NCBI GenBank assembly: GCA_030263805.2
Contig: CP136010.1
Coordinates: 2,805,001-2,869,000 of the forward strand
Length of the DNA: 64,000 nt
Direction: 5' to 3'
DNA from: Pseudomonas sp. FeN3W
Lineage (GTDB): Bacteria > Pseudomonadota > Gammaproteobacteria > Pseudomonadales > Pseudomonadaceae
The position numbers and the translations under genes were made by a program. Within the stretch, counting starts at the first letter, position 1, and every line of letters starts with the position of its first letter. Shown here in pieces: positions 25,537-34,771 of the stretch. Under the pieces are notes generated by a model. The model was not told the origin of the DNA, ran no database searches, and saw only the letters and a program-made list of their open reading frames with translations.

Positions 25537-26684
25537 GCCTGCAATACCACGCCGCTGTCATCCCACCAGTACACGTACACCTCTTCCTCCCAGGTCGGCA
25601 GTTTCACGTGACGTTCGGCGTTGGCCATGAAGGCCTGCAGCACGCCGCCGGACGGCAACTTGATGTAGTACACCGAGTGGCCGCCGAGGTAGGCGATGTC
25701 GTGCACGACGCCCTTGGCCCAGTTGTAGCCGGGGCGCTCCAGCTCTGGCAGTTCGGTGCCGATCAGCAGCTTTTCCGGGCGAATCGCGTAGGTGATCTGT
25801 TTGTCCTCGGCGCGGGTACTGATGCCATGGCCGACGTAGATCGGGTTCTCAAGGCTTGGGCTGGCGATCACGGCATGGTCACCCATGTCTTCGATCAGCT
25901 CGCCGTCGAACAGGTTGACGTTGCCGATGAATTCGCAGACCAGGCGGCTCGCCGGCGTCTCGTAAATGTCCATCGGGCTGCCGACCTGGGCGATCCAGCC
26001 CAGATGCATGATGGCGATGCGCTCGGCCATGGTCATGGCCTCTTCCTGGTCGTGGGTGACCATCACGCAGGTCACGCCGACGCGCTCGATGATCTGCACC
26101 AGTTCCAGCTGCATCTGCGAGCGCAGCTTCTTGTCCAGCGCGCCCATGGGTTCGTCGAGCAGCAGCAGCTTCGGCCGCTTGGCCAGCGAGCGCGCCAGGG
26201 CGACGCGCTGGCGCTGGCCACCGGACAGCTGATGTGGCTTGCGCTTGGCGTACTGGGTCATCTGCACCAGACCGAGCATTTCCTTCACCCGCGCCTCGAC
26301 TTCCTCTTTCGGCAGGCCATCCTGCTTGAGGCCGAAGGCGATGTTCTGCTCCACCGTCATGTGCGGGAACAGCGCGTAGGACTGGAACATCATGTTGATC
26401 GGCCGCTCGTAGGGCGGCATGTCGGTGATGTCCTGTCCATCGAGGAAGATGCGCCCCTCGGTGGGCCGCTCGAAGCCGGCGAGCATGCGTAGCAGGGTCG
26501 ACTTGCCCGAACCCGAGCCACCGAGCAGCGCGAAGATTTCGCCCTGATGGATGCTCAGCGAGACATCATCGACCGCCACCGTTTCGTCGAACTTCTTGGT
26601 GACGCGGTCGATCTTCAGCAGCACCTGCTTGTTCTTGCTTTCGCCACTGAGGGCTTTCTTGTAGGCGCTGGAGGCAACGGCCAT
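25533..26684 (-). CDS. spuF: Polyamine ABC transporter ATP-binding protein SpuF (PotG-like)
   Basis: A 383-residue ATPase with Walker A (GGSGSGKST), signature (LSGGQRQRVALARSL), Walker B (LLLLDEPMGALD), switch histidine (VTHDQEEAM) and a C-terminal TOBE-type regulatory domain (ITYAIRPEKLLIG). It energises SpuGH. It starts 151 bases after spuE, a gap that holds a strong hairpin, and overlaps spuG by four bases. Confidence 0.94.
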   Translation of the reverse strand: MAVASSAYKKALSGESKNKQVLLKIDRVTKKFDETVAVDDVSLSIHQGEIFALLGGSGSGKSTLLRMLAGFERPTEGRIFLDGQDITDMPPYERPINMMFQSYALFPHMTVEQNIAFGLKQDGLPKEEVEARVKEMLGLVQMTQYAKRKPHQLSGGQRQRVALARSLAKRPKLLLLDEPMGALDKKLRSQMQLELVQIIERVGVTCVMVTHDQEEAMTMAERIAIMHLGWIAQVGSPMDIYETPASRLVCEFIGNVNLFDGELIEDMGDHAVIASPSLENPIYVGHGISTRAEDKQITYAIRPEKLLIGTELPELERPGYNWAKGVVHDIAYLGGHSVYYIKLPSGGVLQAFMANAERHVKLPTWEEEVYVYWWDDSGVVLQA

Positions 26685-26748
26685 GCGCGAACTCCCGAAA
26701 TGAAAAAGATTGGCCGGCCTGCGCCGGGCATTTAATGGTCGTTGCAGA

Positions 26749-26770
26749 GAGCGCGTCGCCAGACGCGCTC
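26749..26770 (-). terminator. Intercistronic hairpin between spuE and spuF
   Basis: GAGCGCGTC-GCCA-GACGCGCTC is a perfect 9-bp stem with a four-base loop. No T-run follows on the minus strand, so it may be a processing or stability element that raises binding-protein mRNA over ATPase/permease mRNA. Confidence 0.55.
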
Positions 26771-26835
26771 CCGATCGGCCGGCTCCGATTCGCCACCGGC
26801 ACTGCCGCAGACGGAACGGGAACAGGCCCTGAAGT

Positions 26836-27921
26836 TCACTTGCCGGATTTCACCTTGGTCCAGGAGCGGGTCGACAGCCGCTGAACCTTGGGCGGCAGCT
26901 CGGCGGAGACGTACAGCCGGTCGAGCACTTCCTGCGGCGGATACACCGAGGCATCGCCGCGCACTTCCTGGTCCATCAGCTCGCCTGCCTTGAGATTGGG
27001 ATTGGCGTAACCGACGTAGTCGCTCACCGCGGCAATCACCTCGGGGCGCAGCAGGTAGTTGATGAAAGCATGGGCCTCTTCGACGTTGCTGGCATCCGCG
27101 GGAATGGCGAGCATGTCGAACCAGAGGTTCGCGCCTTCCTTGGGAATGGCGTAGGCGATCTCGACACCCTTGCCGGCTTCCTCGGCGCGAGCGGCGGCCT
27201 GGAAGACGTCACCGGAGAACCCGGCGGCGACGCAGATATTGCCATTGGCCAGATCGGAAATGTATTTGGACGAGTGGAAATAACGCACATGCGGTCGCAC
27301 GGCCAGAAGCTTCTCCTCGGCCTTCTGATAGTCCGCCGCGTTCTCGCTGTTGGGATCGAGCCCCAGGTAATTGAGCATGGCCGGGATCATCTCGTCAGCG
27401 GAATCGAGAAAGGCGATGCCACAGCTGGCCAGCTTCTCGGCATTTTCCGGCTCGAAGATCACCGCCCATGAGTCGATCCGGTCGACGCCGAGGGCCGCCT
27501 TGACCTTCTCGACGTTGTAGCCGATGCCGTTGGTGCCCCACAGATAGGGTGCCGCATGGGCATTGTCGGGATCGTTCTTCTGCAGTTGCTTGAGCAGTGC
27601 CGGATCGATGTTTTCCCAGTTCGGCAGCTTGCTCTTGTCCAGGGCCTGGAAGGCGCCGGCGCGAATCTGCTTGCCGAGAAAATGATTGGAAGGCACCACC
27701 ACGTCGTAGCCGCTACGACCGGCCAGCAGCTTGCCTTCAAGGGTTTCGTTGGAATCGAAGACATCGTAGACGGGCTTGATGCCAGTCTCCTTCTCGAACT
27801 CCTCCAGCGTCGTTTCGCCGATGTAATCCGACCAGTTGTAGATATGCACGGAGGCGGCCTGGGCGGTGGCCGCACCGGCTACGGCGGCGGCGACGATCAA
27901 CGACTTGAGTGTCGAGCGCAT
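26836..27921 (-). CDS. spuE: Periplasmic polyamine-binding protein SpuE (spermidine type)
   Basis: A 361-residue binding protein with a signal peptide cleaved after TAQA (near residue 22). It shows the PotF/PotD signature SVHIYNWSDYIGETTLEEFEKETGI and DVFDSNETLEGKLLAGRSGYDVVVPSN. It is a paralogue of the neighbouring SpuD. In P. aeruginosa the second binding protein of the operon prefers spermidine; applying that here is by gene order. Confidence 0.92.
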   Translation of the reverse strand: MRSTLKSLIVAAAVAGAATAQAASVHIYNWSDYIGETTLEEFEKETGIKPVYDVFDSNETLEGKLLAGRSGYDVVVPSNHFLGKQIRAGAFQALDKSKLPNWENIDPALLKQLQKNDPDNAHAAPYLWGTNGIGYNVEKVKAALGVDRIDSWAVIFEPENAEKLASCGIAFLDSADEMIPAMLNYLGLDPNSENAADYQKAEEKLLAVRPHVRYFHSSKYISDLANGNICVAAGFSGDVFQAAARAEEAGKGVEIAYAIPKEGANLWFDMLAIPADASNVEEAHAFINYLLRPEVIAAVSDYVGYANPNLKAGELMDQEVRGDASVYPPQEVLDRLYVSAELPPKVQRLSTRSWTKVKSGK

Positions 27922-28080
27922 GGGATGAGTCCTCTTGTTACAGGCCGCGCGTGATCCCGGCGGGAAAGGCGGGCTGTTTATTGGAAAAACCTCTGAAAAT
28001 CAACAGATTTGATGCAAATGTCGGTGCATCACAAAAGACAAGGAATACGTGGCAACGCAACGAGCTGCGCCTGGCCGGAC

Positions 28081-28121
28081 TCCGGTGCCGGTACGCATGC
28101 TCCATGCGGCCCGGCACCGGA
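28081..28121 (-). terminator. Long intercistronic hairpin between spuD and spuE
   Basis: TCCGGTGCCGG pairs with CCGGCACCGGA (11 bp), and inside it CGCATG-CTC-CATGCG forms a further 6-bp stem after a two-base bulge on each side. On the minus strand it begins nine bases after the spuD stop. No U-tract follows, so it is more likely an mRNA-stability or partial-termination element than a full terminator. Confidence 0.6.
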
Positions 28122-28130
28122 TCGGTCGTA

Positions 28131-29228
28131 TCAGCGACCCGACTTGATCTTGGTCCAGCTGCGGGTCATGGCGCGCTGGGTTTTCGGATCGAGGTCAGGG
28201 AAGGTGTACAGCTTCTTCAGCACGTCCTGGCTCGGGTAGATGCCCGGGTCGGTACGAATCGCCTCGTCCACCAGCGGGGTGGCCGCGGCGTTGCCGTTGG
28301 GGAACTGCACGTAGTCGGTGATCGACGCCATGACTTCCGGCTTCATCAGGTAGTTGATGAAGGCATGGGCGCTGTCGACGTTCTTCGCGTCGGCCGGCAC
28401 GGCCAGCATGTCGAAGAAGCTGCCGGCACCTTCCTTGGGAATCTTGTAACCGACGTTGACGCCGTTGCCGGCTTCCTCGGCGCGCGCCTTGGCCTGGTAG
28501 ATGTCACCCGAATAGCCGATCGCCACGCAGGACTCGCCATTGGCCAGGTCGGAGATGTACTTGGAGGAGTGGAAGTAGGCCACATGCGGACGGATCTGCA
28601 TGAACAGTTCTTCGGCCTTCTTCAGCTCGTCGGCCTTGCCGCTGTCCGGGGCATAGCCCAGGTAATGCAGGGCGGCAGGGAGGATTTCGGTCGGCGAGTC
28701 GAGGAAGGAAACGCCGCAGGACTTCAGCTTCTCGATGTTTTCCGGCTTGAACACCAGGTCCCAGGAATCCACCGGCGCGTTTTCACCCAGCACGGCCTTG
28801 ACCTTGTCGACGTTGTAGCCGATGCCGATGGTGCCCCACATGTAGGGAATGGAGTACTGGTTGCCCGGATCGCTCGGCTCAAGCGCCTTGAGCAGGTCCT
28901 TGTCGAGATTTTCCCAGTTCGGCAGCTTGGACTTGTCCAGCTTCTGGAACACGCCGGCCTTGATCTGCTTGGCCAGGAAAGGGTTGGACGGCACCACCAC
29001 GTCATAACCGGAGCTGCCGGCCAGCAGTTTGGCTTCCAGCACTTCGTTGCTGTCGAAAACGTCGTAGACGACCTTGATACCGGTTTCCTTGGTGAAGTTC
29101 TCCAGGGTGTCTTCGGCGATGTAGTCGGACCAGTTGTAGACGTGCAGAACCTTTTCCTGGGCCTGCGCAGCCCCGGCAACGGTGCCGGCCAGCGTCATGG
29201 CAAGTAGTGTCTTGGCGAAGGGATTCAT
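28131..29228 (-). CDS. spuD: Periplasmic polyamine-binding protein SpuD (putrescine type)
   Basis: A 365-residue PotF-like protein with a signal peptide (MNPFAKTLLAMTLAGTVAGA, cut after AQA). The mature part begins EKVLHVYNWSDYIAEDTLENF and includes YDVVVPSNPFLAKQIKAG. ACAGGAGC precedes the ATG at 29228; the frame is open to 29411, but the longer form would bury the signal peptide. Putrescine preference is inferred from order in P. aeruginosa. Confidence 0.92.
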   Translation of the reverse strand: MNPFAKTLLAMTLAGTVAGAAQAQEKVLHVYNWSDYIAEDTLENFTKETGIKVVYDVFDSNEVLEAKLLAGSSGYDVVVPSNPFLAKQIKAGVFQKLDKSKLPNWENLDKDLLKALEPSDPGNQYSIPYMWGTIGIGYNVDKVKAVLGENAPVDSWDLVFKPENIEKLKSCGVSFLDSPTEILPAALHYLGYAPDSGKADELKKAEELFMQIRPHVAYFHSSKYISDLANGESCVAIGYSGDIYQAKARAEEAGNGVNVGYKIPKEGAGSFFDMLAVPADAKNVDSAHAFINYLMKPEVMASITDYVQFPNGNAAATPLVDEAIRTDPGIYPSQDVLKKLYTFPDLDPKTQRAMTRSWTKIKSGR

Positions 29229-29444
29229 CCGTGCAGCTCCTGTTGTCATCATTAATGTCGGGGCAGTGGAACAGGCCATGAACACACGGCGGCCTGGCGG
29301 TGTGGCGGCATCGACACACCCTCGGCAGGTCTGGCCTCCAGCACGCGCGCAGTCTGGCAAGGTCAGGCCCCACTTTTCAACAAGCCGAACGCACAGCGGT
29401 GCAAACGACAAACTTAGCTCAGCTGGCGCGGGCTGCCGCCCGGC

Positions 29445-30803
29445 TCAACCCAGCGCATCCTTGGCCGTGGCGTCGAGGCACAACCGCACCTTGCCGACCA
29501 GCTCGTCGATCTGCTCTTCGCCGATCACCAGCGGTGGCGAGATGATCATGGTGTCGCCAACCGCACGCATCACCAGGCCGTTGCGGAAGCAGTGCTCGCG
29601 ACAGAGCATGCCCACGCCGGGGTCGGCGAAGCGTTCGCGGGTCTTCTTGTTCTTGACCAGTTCGAGCGCACCGAGCAGGCCGACACCTCGCGCCTCGCCC
29701 ACCAACGGATGCTCGAGCAGTTCCTGCCAGCGAGACTGCAAATAGGGTGCCGTCTTCGTCTTGACCCGCTCGACGATCTTCTCCTCGCGCAGGATGCGGA
29801 TGTTCTCCAGCGCCACCGCAGCAGCCACCGGATGCCCCGAGTAGGTGAAGCCATGGTAGAACTCGCCGCCCTCGTTGAGCGTGTGCACCACTTCGTCGCG
29901 TACCACCACGCCGCCCATGGGGATGTAGCCGGAGGTCAGGCCCTTGGCGATCGGCATCAGGTCCGGCTCGAGGCCGTAGTAGTCGCTACCGAACCACTCA
30001 CCGGTACGGCCGAAGCCGCAGATGACCTCGTCGGCGATGAACAGGATGTCGTAGCGCACGAGGATTTCCTTGACCCGCGGCCAATAGCTCTCGGGCGGGA
30101 TGATCACGCCGCCTGCGCCCTGGATCGGCTCGGCGATGAAGGCGGCGACCTTGTCCTCGCCGACCTCGAGAATCTTCTGCTCCAGCTGGTCGGCGATGCG
30201 TACGCCGAACTCTTCCGGGCTCATGTCGCCGCCTTCGCCGAACCAGTAGGGCTGGTCGATGTGCTCGATACCGGGAATCGGGCCGTCACCCTGCTCGTGC
30301 ATGGCCTTCATCCCGCCAAGGCTGGCGCCGGCGATGGTCGAGCCGTGATAGCCGTTCCAGCGGCCGATGACCACCTTCTTCGCCGGCTGGCCCTTGATCG
30401 CCCAGTAATGGCGCACCATGCGCAGCACGGTGTCGTTGGCCTCCGAGCCCGAGCCGGTGAAGAACACATGGTTCATCCCGGCCGGCGCGATGTCGGCGAT
30501 CGCCTTGGCCAGGGCTACGGCCGGCGGATGGGCGGTCTGGAAGAACAGGTTGTAATACGGCAGTTCGCGCATCTGCCTGGTCGCGGCCTCGACCAGTTCC
30601 TCGCGACCGTAGCCCAGGTTGACGCACCAGAGCCCGGCCATGGCATCGAGGATCTTGTGCCCTTCGCTGTCCCACAGGTAGACGCCGGACGCCTTGGTGA
30701 TGATGCGCGTGCCTTTGGCGTTCAGCGCCTTGTAATCGGTGAACGGCGGCAAATGATGGTCGCGGCTCAGCGCTTGCCAGTGCAGGGTTTGCGAATCGCT
30801 CAT
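29445..30803 (-). CDS. spuC: Putrescine/polyamine-pyruvate aminotransferase SpuC
   Basis: A 452-residue class III PLP-dependent aminotransferase. It contains the PLP-binding aspartate (FIADEVICGFGRTGEWFGSD), the Schiff-base lysine (IAKGLTSGYIPMGG) and GYHGSTIAGASLGG. It transfers the amino group of putrescine or related polyamines to pyruvate, giving an aminoaldehyde and alanine. Third gene of the spu operon. A run of 7-bp repeats sits just upstream of its start. Confidence 0.93.
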   Translation of the reverse strand: MSDSQTLHWQALSRDHHLPPFTDYKALNAKGTRIITKASGVYLWDSEGHKILDAMAGLWCVNLGYGREELVEAATRQMRELPYYNLFFQTAHPPAVALAKAIADIAPAGMNHVFFTGSGSEANDTVLRMVRHYWAIKGQPAKKVVIGRWNGYHGSTIAGASLGGMKAMHEQGDGPIPGIEHIDQPYWFGEGGDMSPEEFGVRIADQLEQKILEVGEDKVAAFIAEPIQGAGGVIIPPESYWPRVKEILVRYDILFIADEVICGFGRTGEWFGSDYYGLEPDLMPIAKGLTSGYIPMGGVVVRDEVVHTLNEGGEFYHGFTYSGHPVAAAVALENIRILREEKIVERVKTKTAPYLQSRWQELLEHPLVGEARGVGLLGALELVKNKKTRERFADPGVGMLCREHCFRNGLVMRAVGDTMIISPPLVIGEEQIDELVGKVRLCLDATAKDALG

Positions 30804-30848
30804 CAGTCACCTCTCGATTGGTCCCGTCGTTTGATTTTTGCTCTTGGC

Positions 30849-30929
30849 TGAAGCTTGAAGCTTGAAGCTTGAAGCCCCGAGCTTCCGGCTTCCGGCTTCC
30901 GGCTTCCGGCTTCCGGCTTCCGGCTTCCG
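30849..30929. repeat. Heptanucleotide tandem repeats between spuB and spuC
   Basis: Two adjacent heptamer arrays: TGAAGCT repeated three times plus one variant unit from 30849, then GCTTCCG repeated seven times from 30881 to 30929. They fill the 133-bp gap before spuC. Both have the same period and related content (GAAGC and its complement GCTTC), so they could also form foldback structures. Copy number is likely unstable. Confidence 0.85.
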
Positions 30930-30936
30930 GCTGCTT

Positions 30937-32295
30937 TTAGACCGACAGCATCAGGAATTCCCGCTCCCAGGAGCTGATCACGCGGTGGTAGTTCTCCTGC
31001 TCGGCGCGCTTGACCGCGACGTAGCCGGTGATGAATTTCGGGCTCAGGTACTTCTCCAGCTCGCGGCAGGTTTCCATCCGCTCCAGCGCCGCTTCCAGCG
31101 TCAGCGGCAGGCGCAGATTGCGCCGTTCATAGCCACGGCCCTTGACCGGCTGGCTCGGCGGCAACTGCTCGACCATGCCGATGTAGCCGCACAGCAGGCT
31201 GGCGGCGATGGCCAGGTAGGGGTTGGCGTCGGCGCCGGCGAGGCGGTTCTCGACGCGGCGGTTCTGCGGGTCGGAATCCGGCACGCGCAGGCCGACGGTA
31301 CGGTTTTCCTCGCCCCATTCGACGTTCACCGGCGCCGAGGTGTCGGGCAGGAAGCGGCGGAACGAATTGACGTTGGGCGCGAACATCGGCAACAGCTCGG
31401 GGATGTACTTCTGCAGGCCGCCGACGTGGTGCAGGAACAGCTGGCTCATGGAACCGTCTTCGTTGGAGAAGATGTTGCGCCCGGTCTCCAGCTCGATCAC
31501 GCTCTGGTGCAGGTGCATCGCACTGCCCGGTTCGCCGGTCATCGGCTTGGCCATGAAGGTGGCGGCGACGTTGTGCTTGAGCGCCGCCTCGCGCATGGTG
31601 CGCTTGAACACCAGGATCTGGTCGGCCAGGTGCAGCGCCTCGCCATGACGGAAGTTGATTTCCATCTGCGCGGTACCTTCCTCGTGGATCAGCGTGTCCA
31701 GATCCAGACCCTGCGCTTCGCACCAGTCGTACATGTCCTCGAACAGCGGATCGAATTCGTTGGCGGCGTCGATGGAGAACGACTGGCGGCCGGTCTCCTG
31801 GCGGCCGGAACGACCGATCGGCGGCTGGAACGGCAGATCCGGATCCTCGCAGCGCTTGGTCAGGTAGAACTCCATCTCCGGCGCGACGATGGGCTGCCAG
31901 CCGCGATCGGCGTACATCTTCAGTACGCGCTTCAAGATGTTGCGCGGCGACAGCTCGATGGGGTTGCCCGTCTTGTCGTAGGTGTCGTGGATCACCTGGG
32001 CGGTCGGCTCGATGGCCCAAGGCACGAGGAACACCGCGTTCGGGTCGGGCCGGCAGAACATGTCGATGTCGGCCGGGTCGAGCAGCTCGTAATAGATGTC
32101 GTCTTCGACGTAATCACCGGTCACGGTCTGTAGCAGCACGCTCTCCGGCAGACGCATGCCCTTTTCGTCGAGAAATTTATTGGTCGGTGAAATCTTGCCG
32201 CGGGCGATCCCGGTCAGGTCGCTGATCAGGCATTCCACTTCGGTGATCTTGCGTTCTTTCAGCCAGCCGGTGAGCTGGTCGAGTTGGATACTCAT
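30937..32295 (-). CDS. spuB: Gamma-glutamylpolyamine synthetase SpuB (glutamine synthetase family)
   Basis: A 452-residue glutamine-synthetase-like ligase. It shows EVECLISDLTGIARGK near the N-terminus, EMEFYL, FMAKPMTGEPGSAMHLHQS and NRRVENRLAGADANPYLAIAA. It joins glutamate to a polyamine amino group using ATP, the first step of the gamma-glutamylated route. Second gene of the spu operon, with SpuI as a separate paralogue across the divergent promoter. Confidence 0.92.
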   Translation of the reverse strand: MSIQLDQLTGWLKERKITEVECLISDLTGIARGKISPTNKFLDEKGMRLPESVLLQTVTGDYVEDDIYYELLDPADIDMFCRPDPNAVFLVPWAIEPTAQVIHDTYDKTGNPIELSPRNILKRVLKMYADRGWQPIVAPEMEFYLTKRCEDPDLPFQPPIGRSGRQETGRQSFSIDAANEFDPLFEDMYDWCEAQGLDLDTLIHEEGTAQMEINFRHGEALHLADQILVFKRTMREAALKHNVAATFMAKPMTGEPGSAMHLHQSVIELETGRNIFSNEDGSMSQLFLHHVGGLQKYIPELLPMFAPNVNSFRRFLPDTSAPVNVEWGEENRTVGLRVPDSDPQNRRVENRLAGADANPYLAIAASLLCGYIGMVEQLPPSQPVKGRGYERRNLRLPLTLEAALERMETCRELEKYLSPKFITGYVAVKRAEQENYHRVISSWEREFLMLSV

Positions 32296-32337
32296 GTTGA
32301 CCTCGGGATTGCTGGGGAGGGCCGCCAGGGTCGGCCG

Positions 32338-33084
32338 TCAGCGTTGTCGGGCGTGCGCCTCGCAGGCTTCGGCGAAGCCACGGAACAACGTCAGATAGTG
32401 TGGATGCTCGTGAACCTGCCACTCCGGATGCCACTGCACGCCCAGGGCGAAGCTGCGCGCCTGCTCGACGGAGAACGCCTCGATCAGCCCGTCCGGCGCC
32501 AGCGCCTCGATACGCAGACCGGCGCCGAGCCGCTCGACGCCCTGGCCATGTACCGAGTTGACCTGGATCTGCGCCGGCAGGCCCAGTTGCTCGAGCAGGC
32601 CACCCGGCTGCACATGCAGCGGATGGCTGAGGCCGTATTGCACCTCCAGCGGATCGTCCGGACGTTCCCGGTGGTCCTGATAGGGGCCGGCCTCGTGAAC
32701 CTTCTGGAGCAGGCTACCGCCAAAGGCCACGTTCATTTCCTGGAAGCCCCGGCAGATGCCGAACACCGGGATGCCCGCCTCGACGGCCGCGCGAATCAGC
32801 GGCAGGGTCAGGCGGTCGCGCAAGGGATCGTGATGGGTACCCGCCTCGCTCGCCGGACCGCCATACTGATGCGGCTCGACATTCGACGGCGAGCCGGTGA
32901 ACAGCAGACCATCAAAGGTTTCCAGCAGAGTCGCCGGGTCGATCAGCTCATCCAGCGCCGGGATCACCAGCGGCACGCCGGCAATCGCCGCGGCACGCAG
33001 GTATTTGTCACCGGCGATGTGGAAGCTGTGATGTCCGATCTGCTTGGTACAGGCCGAAACGCCGATCAGGGGCTTGCGAGGCAT
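32338..33084 (-). CDS. spuA: Gamma-glutamyl-GABA hydrolase-like class I amidotransferase SpuA
   Basis: A 248-residue class I glutamine amidotransferase-type hydrolase (PuuD/SpuA). The nucleophile cysteine is in VFGICRGFQEMNVAFGGSLLQ, and the His/Glu pair lies in ALGVQWHPEW. It releases GABA or a related product from the gamma-glutamyl intermediate. I chose the ATG at 33084 (MPRKPLIGVSACTKQ) because it matches the family N-terminus; an ATG at 33111 is also in frame. First gene of spuABCDEFGH. Confidence 0.88.
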   Translation of the reverse strand: MPRKPLIGVSACTKQIGHHSFHIAGDKYLRAAAIAGVPLVIPALDELIDPATLLETFDGLLFTGSPSNVEPHQYGGPASEAGTHHDPLRDRLTLPLIRAAVEAGIPVFGICRGFQEMNVAFGGSLLQKVHEAGPYQDHRERPDDPLEVQYGLSHPLHVQPGGLLEQLGLPAQIQVNSVHGQGVERLGAGLRIEALAPDGLIEAFSVEQARSFALGVQWHPEWQVHEHPHYLTLFRGFAEACEAHARQR

Positions 33085-33324
33085 GGGATACTCGTTGGTC
33101 GAATGGGGCATACCGGAGAGTAGTCTTGTTCATTTTTATAGACAATAGCCCGAATATTAGCCTGGCGCGCGATACCTCCAGCGCGCCGGAGATGCCCCAA
33201 AAAAGGCCCATTGTGGGCACTCATGGGGCGCTGGCGGGCTACTATTGACAGTGAACAGGCTTTTCGATTGACTCCCAGACAAGCATCTGATGATTGAAAT
33301 TTTTAACAATTAAGGTAATTCATC
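33085..33324. promoter_or_regulatory. Divergent spuA / spuI promoter region
   Basis: The segment between the diverging genes contains a nested palindrome, GCCCCA...GCCCA-TTG-TGGGC...TGGGGC (33194-33229), and a TTGACA hexamer at 33245-33250 that could be a -35 box for spuI, although no good -10 follows at 17 bases. A TATAAA-like element lies on the minus strand near 33137-33142 for spuA. The palindrome is the best operator candidate. Confidence 0.5.
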
Positions 33325-34698
33325 ATGGCCCCGCCGCGTGCCGTTCAGCTCAACGAAGCTAACGCATTTCTCAAGGAACATCCGGAGGTTCAGTACGTCG
33401 ATCTGCTGATCACCGACATGAATGGAGTCGTGCGCGGCAAGCGCATCGAGCGCGCCAGCCTGCACAAGGTCTACGAAAAGGGTATCAACCTCCCCGCTTC
33501 GCTGTTCGCCCTCGACATCAACGGCATCACCGTCGAAAGCACCGGCCTGGGCATGGACATCGGCGACTCCGACCGCACCTGCTTCCCGATTCCCAACACG
33601 CTGTGCAAGGAACCCTGGCAGAAGCGCCCCACCGCGCAGCTGCTGATGACCATGCACGAGCGTGACGGCGATCCCTTCTTCGCCGACCCGCGCGAGGTGC
33701 TGCGCCAGGTGGTGAGCAAGTTCGACGAGCTGGGCCTGACCATCTGCGCCGCCTTCGAACTCGAGTTCTATCTGATCGATCAGGAGAACATCAACGGCCG
33801 GCCGCAACCGCCGCGCTCGCCGATTTCCGGCAAGCGCCCGCACTCGACCCAGGTCTACCTGATCGACGATCTCGACGAGTACGTCGACTGCCTGCAGGAC
33901 ATTCTCGAAGGCGCCAAGGAGCAAGGCATTCCAGCCGACGCCATCGTCAAGGAAAGCGCCCCGGCGCAGTTCGAAGTCAACCTGCACCACGTCGCCGATC
34001 CGATCAAGGCATGCGATTACGCAGTGCTGCTCAAGCGCCTGATCAAGAACATCGCCTACGACCACGAGATGGACACCACCTTCATGGCCAAACCCTACCC
34101 GGGCCAGGCCGGCAACGGTCTGCATGTGCACATCTCGCTGCTCGACAAGAAGGGCAACAATATATTCGCCACCGAGAATCCGCTGGAAAGCGAGCCGCTG
34201 CGCCACGCCATCGGCGGCCTGCAGCAGACCATGGCGGCCTCGATGGCCTTTCTCTGCCCCAACGTGAACTCCTACCGCCGCTTTGGCGCCCAGTTCTACG
34301 TGCCCAACGCGCCCTGCTGGGGCATGGACAACCGCACCGTGGCACTGCGCGTGCCGACCGACAGCCCGGACGCGGTACGCATCGAGCACCGGGTCGCCGG
34401 CGCCGACGCCAACCCCTACCTGCTGCTCGCCGGCATTCTCGCGGGGGTGCATCACGGCCTGACCAACAAGATCGAGCCGGATGCCCCCATCGAGGGCAAC
34501 TCCTACGAGCAGGTCGAGCAGAGCCTGCCGACCAACCTGCGCGACGCCCTGCGCGAGCTGGACGACAGCGAGATCATGGCGCGCTACATCAGCCCCGATT
34601 ACATCGATATCTTCGTCGCCTGCAAGGAGAGCGAACTGGCCGAGTTCGAGCATTCGATCTCGGACCTGGAATACAACTGGTATCTGCATACCGTCTAG
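33325..34698 (+). CDS. spuI: Gamma-glutamylpolyamine synthetase SpuI (glutamine synthetase family)
   Basis: A 457-residue GS-like ligase, paralogous to SpuB. It shows VQYVDLLITDMNGVVRGKRIE, AAFELEFYLIDQE, TFMAKPYPGQAGNGLHVHIS and RIEHRVAGADANPYLLLAG. It likely gamma-glutamylates putrescine or related polyamines. The gene is transcribed away from spuABCDEFGH, matching P. aeruginosa spuI, and is followed by aguR. Confidence 0.92.
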   Translation: MAPPRAVQLNEANAFLKEHPEVQYVDLLITDMNGVVRGKRIERASLHKVYEKGINLPASLFALDINGITVESTGLGMDIGDSDRTCFPIPNTLCKEPWQKRPTAQLLMTMHERDGDPFFADPREVLRQVVSKFDELGLTICAAFELEFYLIDQENINGRPQPPRSPISGKRPHSTQVYLIDDLDEYVDCLQDILEGAKEQGIPADAIVKESAPAQFEVNLHHVADPIKACDYAVLLKRLIKNIAYDHEMDTTFMAKPYPGQAGNGLHVHISLLDKKGNNIFATENPLESEPLRHAIGGLQQTMAASMAFLCPNVNSYRRFGAQFYVPNAPCWGMDNRTVALRVPTDSPDAVRIEHRVAGADANPYLLLAGILAGVHHGLTNKIEPDAPIEGNSYEQVEQSLPTNLRDALRELDDSEIMARYISPDYIDIFVACKESELAEFEHSISDLEYNWYLHTV

Positions 34699-34771
34699 CC
34701 GCAGGCCCGCGCGCTCGGGGCGACCGCCACGGCGGTTTGCATCCGCCGCCGGGCTGGCATCAAATACGCCG

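Noticed and set aside
30849..30929. Possible CRISPR or coding repeat
   Set aside because: Heptamers without spacers in an intergenic gap; no frame links them to either neighbour.
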